Of a DNA stretch of 34,228 nucleotides, positions 22,237 to 28,130 are shown piece by piece (position 1 is the stretch's first letter; every line of letters starts with the position of its first letter). The position numbers and the translations under genes were made by a program. The stretch is from Candidatus Aenigmatarchaeota archaeon. GTDB taxonomy: Archaea > Aenigmatarchaeota > Aenigmatarchaeia > CG10238-14. The stretch lies in assembly GCA_018920365.1 (NCBI GenBank), contig JAHLMM010000005.1, forward strand, positions 1 through 34,228, given 5' to 3'. The notes beneath the pieces are model-generated. The model was not told the origin of the DNA and did no database searches. It saw nothing but the letters and a program-made list of their open reading frames with translations.

Positions 22237-24479
22237 AAAAACAAATACTAGTGTTTTTTTTACTCTTACCAATATCTTTTGCAGCGCCAGTTATATCAGA
22301 TTTTAATCAATATCCAGAAATTTTGTGGCTTGGAGATACAGCAAAAATAAGTTTCAATTGTTTTGAAGAAAACTATTCTATTGAATCAGTAAAAGCATCA
22401 GTAACAACTCCTATAATGATTCCAAATTTAAACATTTTGAAAGATGTTGCTTATAATATATCAATACCTTTGAATTATCCTTATGCTGGTAACTATACAC
22501 TAAGGATAGAATGTGAAAGCAATAATACAATCAATAATTATACTGTTTATGATTACAAATTTGCTGTTTACAATTTGACATCAACTATAGATTCAGTAAT
22601 TCCTGACAAGATTTATTCAGGTGATGAAGTCAAAATTTATATGAAAATTAAAAGAAATTCTGAAATTTTAGATGGAACATATCCTATATCTTTCACAGTT
22701 TATTTGAACAATAGTATTGTCAATACCACAATGCCGACATACTATGATCCATCAAGAGGTTGGGTTATTTCTTTCATTGCTTTTGAAGGAAAATATAATA
22801 TGAAGGTAGAGTATAGTATTTTTGGAAAGAATTTTTTTGTTGAAAGAGAATTAAATGTAAATAAACCAGTTTCATTTTCGTTGGTTTCAATAGATAAAAC
22901 TGATGTTCTTGTAAATGATATAGTATATCTAAAGTTTTTAGCAACTGAAAGAGATTCTAAAATTGACAAAGATGAGTACAATATAAGATTTGATATAGAT
23001 TCAACACAAATAATACCAGAAAACATTTCTATTTCAGAATCACCATCAAACACAATAATAGAATCTAGGTTGAAAATGCCAAGCTTGGATAAAGGAGAAC
23101 ACAATTTAAAAATAACATTTAATTATAAAAATCATACTTTTATTTTAAATAAAAAACTTGATTTTCAATTTGAAATTTTGGGGAAAATATCCAATGATAA
23201 TGGAGACTATTTCAACGCAAAAGTTAAATTTAAAAATGGAACATTTGAGAAAACTTTTACAACAAATTCTTCAGGCTATTTTTATGGGAATTTACCAAAA
23301 GCAAAGTATGATATTGAAGTAGAGATTAAGGATTATCCAAATTATCCCGGTGTAAAGCTTATACTAAATAAAACAGAATTGGAATCTTTTGATGATTCTA
23401 TAAAATTTGATTTAATTCAACCTAAATATAATGGCTTGTCTGTAGCAGGATCTTACATGATTGATACATCTTTAAGCTTTGATAAAGCTCATGTAGAAAT
23501 GATTTATGACAAGAAAAAAATTTCCAACCCAGATGAGCTTGTTGTTTACAGGTGTGAGAAATGGGATTATAGAAATGGCATGTGCAGTGATGAAATGGAA
23601 GAGATAGATTTTTCCGTTAATAAAAACAAAAATTCTGTTGATTTTGATATACAAAGTTTCTCATATTTTTTAATAGCATACAAAAAGAAGCTAAATACAA
23701 AGTTTTCTTTTGACAAAACTTCTTATTACATAAAAGAGCCAATTAAAATAAACGGTTATGTTGAAGATAATGATGGTAATCCAGTCAGCGATACTGATGT
23801 TGAAATAAGGATAATTTCAACTGGTGAGAAGTATAATGCTAAAACAGACAAAAATGGCGTTTTTAATATAGAATTTTTATCGCCTTCAAACGAAGGAATA
23901 TTTAGTATTGAGATAAATTCGAAAAAAGACTTTTTTATAGAAGATAAAAAACAATCATCAATAAATGTGACAAAAAGCAAAAAATTATCTCTTTTAATGG
24001 ATGATTCTTTCAAGGTTTATAGAGGTGAAAATATTACAATTCCTGTAAAGATAATTAATATTGGGCAATCTGATCTAAAGGCAAAAATAAAGCTTACTGG
24101 AATAAACGAAAATGAATATGTAATCAGTGTGCCAAATGAATTTGATATAGCATCTAATGAAGAGAAAAATTTTGAATTAAAAATTTTTGCATTATCGAAT
24201 GTTTCAAATTTAGCTCCAAAAATTATAGTTGAATATTCAGGTTTAACAGAGCAAAAACAATTTGTTGTAATTTTTGAAGATAAACCTGTAGCTCAAAATG
24301 ATAGGAAATTTAATTTACATTCAGCCAAAGTAATACTTCCAGAATCAACTGATATTATTTTTACAGTAATAGTATGCTGCGCTATATTACTAACCGCTTA
24401 TATTTTTAAAAGAATGAAGACACCAAAAAAAAATAATATGGATTTACTTATCGGAATAAAAAGTGAGATTAATAAATAA
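22233..24479 (+). CDS. Large surface protein with Ig-like and carboxypeptidase-regulatory-like repeats (748 aa)
   Basis: A signal peptide (MKKQILVFFLLLPISFAAPV) is followed by several beta-sandwich domains: about 20-115, 120-210, 212-315, a CarboxypepD_reg-like segment at about 318-390 (NSSGYFYGNLPKAKYDIEVE), a domain with two cysteines at about 395-490 (YRCEKWDYRNGMCSDE) reminiscent of archaeal PGF-pre-PGF surface domains, another regulatory-like repeat at about 505-575 (DNDGNPVSDTDVEIRI), and a CARDB-like domain at about 590-690. A helix at about 713-732 anchors it, with a short cytoplasmic tail. It overlaps the MinD-like gene by four bases. Probable role: adhesin or cell-surface scaffold of the locus. 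Confidence 0.85.
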   Translation: MKKQILVFFLLLPISFAAPVISDFNQYPEILWLGDTAKISFNCFEENYSIESVKASVTTPIMIPNLNILKDVAYNISIPLNYPYAGNYTLRIECESNNTINNYTVYDYKFAVYNLTSTIDSVIPDKIYSGDEVKIYMKIKRNSEILDGTYPISFTVYLNNSIVNTTMPTYYDPSRGWVISFIAFEGKYNMKVEYSIFGKNFFVERELNVNKPVSFSLVSIDKTDVLVNDIVYLKFLATERDSKIDKDEYNIRFDIDSTQIIPENISISESPSNTIIESRLKMPSLDKGEHNLKITFNYKNHTFILNKKLDFQFEILGKISNDNGDYFNAKVKFKNGTFEKTFTTNSSGYFYGNLPKAKYDIEVEIKDYPNYPGVKLILNKTELESFDDSIKFDLIQPKYNGLSVAGSYMIDTSLSFDKAHVEMIYDKKKISNPDELVVYRCEKWDYRNGMCSDEMEEIDFSVNKNKNSVDFDIQSFSYFLIAYKKKLNTKFSFDKTSYYIKEPIKINGYVEDNDGNPVSDTDVEIRIISTGEKYNAKTDKNGVFNIEFLSPSNEGIFSIEINSKKDFFIEDKKQSSINVTKSKKLSLLMDDSFKVYRGENITIPVKIINIGQSDLKAKIKLTGINENEYVISVPNEFDIASNEEKNFELKIFALSNVSNLAPKIIVEYSGLTEQKQFVVIFEDKPVAQNDRKFNLHSAKVILPESTDIIFTVIVCCAILLTAYIFKRMKTPKKNNMDLLIGIKSEINK

Positions 24480-24498
24480 CAAATTATAAATTTATATC

Positions 24499-25098
24499 GT
24501 GAATATAGTTGAACTTTTTCAAAACATTGGTAGAGAAGCTATAACTAAAAGTATTTTGATATTTTTGCTTTTAATCGCAAGTGTTTTGCTTGCTAATCTT
24601 GTTAGGAATGCAATAAACGGATTGTCAAAAAAGATGAAACTTGATAATAAAATCAAAATAGGAAAGAAAATACAATTTACAGAAATTATATCTAATTTTA
24701 CAGTTTTCATAATATATTTAGTTTTTATTAATTCTGCTATAGAGATTATAGATATAAAAGTTCTTACAGAGTATTTTAAGTTGCTAACAGATCTTGTAAT
24801 AAATATTTTTGCTGGGACCTTGATTATTATTTTAGGTTATGTTATATCTGGATATATAAGGAGAAAGATTTTAGAAACAAGATTTGATCATTCCAAGTTA
24901 ATAGGAGAAATATCATTTGTATTTATAATGATTATATCAATTCAAATAGCGCTGAAAATTATCGGCATTCCTACAAATTTGCTAGAATCAATTATCATTA
25001 TAATAATTGCTTCCATAGGACTGGGCTTGGCTATAGCAATAGGATTTGGATTAAAAGATGTTGTTGCTGATTTTGCAAGAAAAAACTTTAAAAGTTAA
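24499..25098 (+). CDS. MscS-type conserved-TM-helix membrane protein without beta domain (199 aa)
   Basis: The start is GTG at 24499. Five hydrophobic segments are visible (about 17-35, 60-80, 90-118, 128-152 and 160-186). The last, IIASIGLGLAIAIGFGLKDV followed by VADFARKNF, is very close to the pore-lining TM3 and DVVADF region of mechanosensitive channels of the MscS superfamily and of the TM_helix (PF05552) family. The protein ends right after it, so the cytoplasmic beta domain is absent. It may be a small ion channel or a non-channel member. It is separate from the pilus operon by 19 bases but on the same strand. Confidence 0.78.
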   Translation: MNIVELFQNIGREAITKSILIFLLLIASVLLANLVRNAINGLSKKMKLDNKIKIGKKIQFTEIISNFTVFIIYLVFINSAIEIIDIKVLTEYFKLLTDLVINIFAGTLIIILGYVISGYIRRKILETRFDHSKLIGEISFVFIMIISIQIALKIIGIPTNLLESIIIIIIASIGLGLAIAIGFGLKDVVADFARKNFKS

Positions 25099-25131
25099 AC
25101 TTTAATTTTATTGATTTTTAATATTATTTCA

Positions 25132-25569
25132 ATGAAAGAAATCAAAGTAAAGACATCAAGAAAAAAATTCATTCACATATATATTTTTATCTTGATAATG
25201 ATTTTTTTATATCCATCTTCTGACTTTTATAATGAAGGCAGTGTTTACAATACCATCTTTTTTGCTATCATAATTTTTTCATTATTATATGCAGAGCTAT
25301 CTATAGCTAATACAAGTTATATAATAAAAAAAGATAATATAACTGAAATAAGAGGAATATTGACAAAGCAAAAAACAACAATACCGATTTCGTCTATTTC
25401 TCATATAAATATGAAAAAAAATTTAATAGGCATGATTATAAATTTTGGGGATATAATAGTAACTTCTTTTACAGGTGTTGTCATAGTTCTAGATAGTTTA
25501 AGCAATCCTGAAAAGGTTCATGACATTTTACAAGAAAACATAGAAGCTATGAAAAACAATCATTTTTAA
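25132..25569 (+). CDS. Membrane protein with bacterial-type PH domain (145 aa)
   Basis: The ATG at 25132 is preferred to an in-frame TTG at 25111. MKEIKVKTSRKKFIHIYIFI leads into two membrane helices (about 13-30 and 38-55). A bPH_2 (YdbS/YdbT-like) domain follows: NTSYIIKKDNITEIRGILTK, then TTIPISSISHINMKKNLIG and the closing DIIVTSFTG. This small family is widespread and poorly understood. It lies 33 bases after the MscS-like gene, and both may be membrane-stress related; this is inferred from position only. Confidence 0.78.
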   Translation: MKEIKVKTSRKKFIHIYIFILIMIFLYPSSDFYNEGSVYNTIFFAIIIFSLLYAELSIANTSYIIKKDNITEIRGILTKQKTTIPISSISHINMKKNLIGMIINFGDIIVTSFTGVVIVLDSLSNPEKVHDILQENIEAMKNNHF

Positions 25570-25593
25570 AAGAATTTCAATCAAATTGAATTT

Positions 25594-26844
25594 ATGAAAA
25601 TATACATAGAGACATATGGATGTGCAGCTAATAAATCAGATTCTGAGATAATGGCTGGACTGCTTTTATCAAATGGCCATGAAATTGAGACAAATATTCA
25701 AAATTCTGACATGGTTATAATAAACACATGTGGTGTAAAAAAATCGTCAGAAGACAGGATTTTGAAAAGACTTATAGATTTATCAAAAACCAACAAGAAA
25801 GTTATAGTTGCAGGATGTTTGACAAGAATAAATTTAGAGAAAATAAAACAAAAAATACCAAATTTCTACGGAATAATAGATCCCCATTCTATACACATGA
25901 TTAATACAGTTGTCGAAAGAGGTGGAATATTATTTTCAGATAAACCTGCAGAAAAACCAGCTTTGCCTAAATATAACTTTAACAATGTAATATCTATAGT
26001 ACAAATATTAGAGGGATGTTTGTCAGCATGTACGTTTTGTGGTACAAAACTTGCTAGAGGTAGGGCAATAAGCTATAGACCATCTACGATAATAAATTCC
26101 ATAAAAGAAGATGTGAGAAAAGGTTATAAAGAGATATGGCTTACATCCCAAGACAATTCATGTTATGGCAAAGATATAGGGGTAAATCTTTCAGAATTAA
26201 TGAATTCAATAGCAAAGATTGAAGGCAAATTTTTTGTAAGAGTTGGGATGATGAATCCTTTGCATATAAAAAGTTATCTAGATGATTTGATAGATTCTTT
26301 CAAGAATGAGAAGTTTTTCAAATTTTTGCACATACCCGTTCAATCTGGAAGCAATGAAGTACTTAAACATATGAGAAGAGGATATACAGTTGAAGACTTT
26401 GTTTTTTATGTAAAAAGGTTTAGAGAAGAGATTCCAGATATAACAATAAGTACAGATATAATTGTTGGATATCCTACTGAAAAACAAAAAGATTTTAGAA
26501 AGACAGTATCTCTTGTAAAAAAAATAAAACCAGATGTTGTTAATCTCTCTAGATTTACTCCTAGAAATGGTACAATCGCAGCAAAACTTGAACAACTAGA
26601 TCAGAAGATTATTAACAAAAGAAGTTCAGAAATACATTTTCTGATAAGAAAAATATTAGAAAAGAAGAATAAAAAATGGGTTGGATGGGAAGGCGAAGTT
26701 TTAATAGATGAAAAGAACAAAGTAACAACATCTAGAAACATTTACTATAAACCTATTATAGTTGACGGTAATTTAGGAGAATTTGCAAAAATAAAAATAA
26801 CAAAATCATTTGCAAACTACTTTATTGGTAAAAAAATAAAATAA
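25594..26844 (+). CDS. tRNA threonylcarbamoyladenosine (t6A37) methylthiotransferase, CDKAL1/e-MtaB type
   Basis: This radical SAM enzyme converts t6A to ms2t6A at position 37 of tRNAs reading ANN codons. The 416 residues contain an N-terminal UPF0004 domain with the cysteines for the second Fe-S cluster (Cys10 in IETYGCAANKSDSE, Cys46 and Cys75). A radical SAM core begins at about 132 with CLSACTFC (Cys142, Cys146, Cys149). TDIIVGYPTE lies near 287-296, and a C-terminal TRAM domain at about 355-412 binds tRNA. Archaeal members are usually about this length. No clear ribosome binding site is seen before the ATG. Confidence 0.93.
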   Translation: MKIYIETYGCAANKSDSEIMAGLLLSNGHEIETNIQNSDMVIINTCGVKKSSEDRILKRLIDLSKTNKKVIVAGCLTRINLEKIKQKIPNFYGIIDPHSIHMINTVVERGGILFSDKPAEKPALPKYNFNNVISIVQILEGCLSACTFCGTKLARGRAISYRPSTIINSIKEDVRKGYKEIWLTSQDNSCYGKDIGVNLSELMNSIAKIEGKFFVRVGMMNPLHIKSYLDDLIDSFKNEKFFKFLHIPVQSGSNEVLKHMRRGYTVEDFVFYVKRFREEIPDITISTDIIVGYPTEKQKDFRKTVSLVKKIKPDVVNLSRFTPRNGTIAAKLEQLDQKIINKRSSEIHFLIRKILEKKNKKWVGWEGEVLIDEKNKVTTSRNIYYKPIIVDGNLGEFAKIKITKSFANYFIGKKIK

Positions 26845-26860
26845 AAAAGAATTTGAAAAA

Positions 26861-26959
26861 TTACCAATCTTCGTCATCAAAGTCTTCGTCGCCTTCAAAG
26901 TCTTCTTCGTCATCAAAGTCTTCGTCATCCCAGTCGTCTTCTCTTTTCAAATCAAACAA
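26861..26959 (-). CDS. Tiny very acidic repeat protein (32 aa)
   Basis: A minus-strand TTG start at 26959 has a textbook GAGGTGA five bases upstream, and a TTTAAATA element lies about 45 bases upstream. The product starts MFDLKREDDWDDEDFDDEED and continues with further DEDF units, ending EDW: about two thirds Asp/Glu with Trp/Phe at regular places. A GTG at 26968 is possible but lies inside the ribosome binding site. Such acidic tails occur on RNA polymerase, ribosome-associated and chaperone-interacting proteins, but no family can be named. Low complexity means coding must be tested. Confidence 0.55.
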   Translation of the reverse strand: MFDLKREDDWDDEDFDDEEDFEGDEDFDDEDW

Positions 26960-27003
26960 TACTTTCACCTCTTGGGTTACTCAATTATTGTATTAGCCTA
27001 AAG

Positions 27004-27011
27004 TATTTAAA
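27004..27011 (-). promoter_or_regulatory. Probable TATA element for the acidic small ORF
   Basis: On the minus strand this reads TTTAAATA, preceded by purines (AAGG) that could be a BRE. Initiation about 25 bases downstream would leave a leader of about 20 bases holding GAGGTGA. A second AT-rich element at 27051-27062 could serve the plus-strand gene at 27081. Confidence 0.4.
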
Positions 27012-27080
27012 CCTTTATCATATTATCTTGAAGTGATAACTTTAGTAATATTTTTAATATATTCAAGATGAAATTAGATT

Positions 27081-27380
27081 ATGCCTATAACAAAAAAACA
27101 GATTTTGGATAAATTGAAGCAATGCTATGACCCTGAAATACCAATAAACATAGTTGATTTGGGCTTAGTTTATGATGTGAAAATTCATGAAAGCAATGTT
27201 TATATAAAAATGACGTTGACATCTATCGGCTGCCCATTATATGGCGTTATTTCTGAGGATGTAAAAAACAAAGTAAAAACAATTAAAGGCGTGAAAAATG
27301 TTGAAGTAGAAATAGTTTGGGATCCTCCATGGACTCCTGACAAAATGTCAAAAACAGCAAGAGCAAAATTAGGAATTTGA
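27081..27380 (+). CDS. DUF59/MIP18-family Fe-S assembly protein (99 aa)
   Basis: This small cytoplasmic protein of the SufT/PaaD/MIP18 family is involved in iron-sulfur cluster maturation. Signature elements are CYDPEIPINIVDLGLVYDV (residues 15-33), LTSIGCPLYG with the conserved Cys (about 47-56), and the closing VEIVWDPPWTPDKMS (about 78-92), with a length typical of the family. An AT-rich element about 20-30 bases before the ATG suggests a leaderless message. The 3' end overlaps a convergent small gene by twelve bases. Confidence 0.9.
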   Translation: MPITKKQILDKLKQCYDPEIPINIVDLGLVYDVKIHESNVYIKMTLTSIGCPLYGVISEDVKNKVKTIKGVKNVEVEIVWDPPWTPDKMSKTARAKLGI

Positions 27381-27518
27381 ATTCTTCATTTCATTTAATT
27401 CATCTAGAAATCTCTTAGCGACTCTAGGTACATCTTTTTCTTCAACTCTAAAAATTTCTGCGATTTTGGCAAGAATTTCAGATTTTTTATTCAAAGTTTC
27501 CCATTCTTTTTTGTCCAT
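27369..27518 (-). CDS. Small helical protein (49 aa) downstream of MBF1
   Basis: A minus-strand ATG at 27518 opens a 49-residue frame: MDKKEWETLNKKSEILAKIA, then EIFRVEEKDVPRVAKRFLDE and a short Asn/Ser tail. It is charged and predicted helical, and it lies 25 bases after the MBF1 stop on the same strand, so the two are likely co-transcribed. A GGTGAT about eleven bases upstream may be its ribosome binding site. It has no recognised family and might be a regulatory or ribosome-associated peptide. Confidence 0.6.
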   Translation of the reverse strand: MDKKEWETLNKKSEILAKIAEIFRVEEKDVPRVAKRFLDELNEMKNSNS

Positions 27519-27543
27519 AAAAATAAAATATCACCAACTTATT

Positions 27544-27978
27544 TTAATCTATCTCTACTACATCACCTATTGTCAATTCTGATTTTTTATAATCTTTTTT
27601 TTGATAATTTGAGTCGGCTTTTTCTAAAATTTTTATTCCAAGTTCTTTTTCTATTTTTCTAGCCAACTCAAAATCAGGCTTTAAATCACCTGATTCAATT
27701 TTTTTAATCAATTTTTCACTTTGTTTGATTTTTTCTGCAAAATCTTTTCTAGAAATTCCAACTTTCTCTCTTGCATTTTTTATAATTTCGCCAAAATTAT
27801 CTACAAATTCAAAATCATCATCTTCTTTATTTTTGCTTTGTTCTACAACAGGCTTTGCTATTTCAGCTATTTTTTGTCCGTACGAAGAACAAGAATTACA
27901 CACTTCAACTATGGCATCTTCTATTATAACTTTTACCAATTCTTTCTCTTCTTTACCGCAAATGCAACATTCTGGAAT
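27544..27978 (-). CDS. MBF1-like zinc-ribbon/HTH transcription factor with probable ATT start
   Basis: Archaeal multiprotein bridging factor 1 homologue: an N-terminal zinc ribbon and a C-terminal Cro-type HTH. From TTG (27939) the protein would begin after the first zinc pair. The open frame extends upstream and encodes PECCICGKEEKELVKVIIED, with CxxC matched by CNSC further on, so the true start must be earlier. No ATG, GTG or TTG exists between the upstream stop and the ribbon. ATT at 27978 sits seven bases after AGGTG, giving 144 residues. The HTH covers about 63-120 (NAREKVGISRKDFAEKIKQS). The MBF1 family links activators to TBP or affects translation; its role here is not defined. Confidence 0.85.
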   Translation of the reverse strand: MPECCICGKEEKELVKVIIEDAIVEVCNSCSSYGQKIAEIAKPVVEQSKNKEDDDFEFVDNFGEIIKNAREKVGISRKDFAEKIKQSEKLIKKIESGDLKPDFELARKIEKELGIKILEKADSNYQKKDYKKSELTIGDVVEID

Positions 27979-28046
27979 AAAAAAACACCTAATATATTAA
28001 ATTGATATTAAAAATATGAATTTTTCTAAGATATTATAATTTTATA

Positions 28047-28055
28047 TTTTTTAAA
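28047..28055 (+). promoter_or_regulatory. Probable TATA element for ileS
   Basis: TTTTTAAAT lies about 80 bases before the GTG at 28131. Initiation about 25 bases downstream would leave a leader of about 50-55 bases (near 28077-28130), long for this window, where most genes look leaderless. Confidence 0.3.
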
Positions 28056-28068
28056 TCCCAAGATAATA

Positions 28069-28130
28069 TGATGAGGTCTGAAGGTGCTTGTCGGATTTTT
28101 TAATTTTCCTATCCTTCTGAGGTGTTTTTA
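28069..28130 (+). other. ileS leader with direct repeat and possible C/D-box-like signature
   Basis: The leader contains TCTGAAGGTGCTT and, just before the gene, TCTGAGGTGTTT: an imperfect direct repeat whose second copy is the ribosome binding site (GAGGTG). GAAGG near the first copy can pair with CCTTC just before the second copy. ATGATGA at 28069-28075 and CTGA at 28117-28120 also have C/D-box-like spacing (about 52 bases overall), but no clear internal C' box fits. It may be a regulatory leader, a small RNA or chance. Nothing here can be assigned firmly. Confidence 0.25.

Noticed and set aside
2410-24479. Interpretation as a classical archaellum operon
   Set aside because: No ArlH/FlaH-like RecA-fold protein, no ArlF/G and no archaellin are seen. 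The MinD-like ATPase has the deviant Walker A GKGGVGKTT and is not ArlH.
26861-26950. Short tandem repeats (TCTTCGTCATCAAAG-like) as a CRISPR or noncoding repeat
   Set aside because: Units are too short and irregular and have no spacers; they are explained as codon repeats of an acidic protein in frame.
27721-28005. Two plus-strand open frames over MBF1
   Set aside because: Low-complexity Phe/Ser/Ile products mirror the MBF1 coding strand, which has zinc-ribbon and HTH features.
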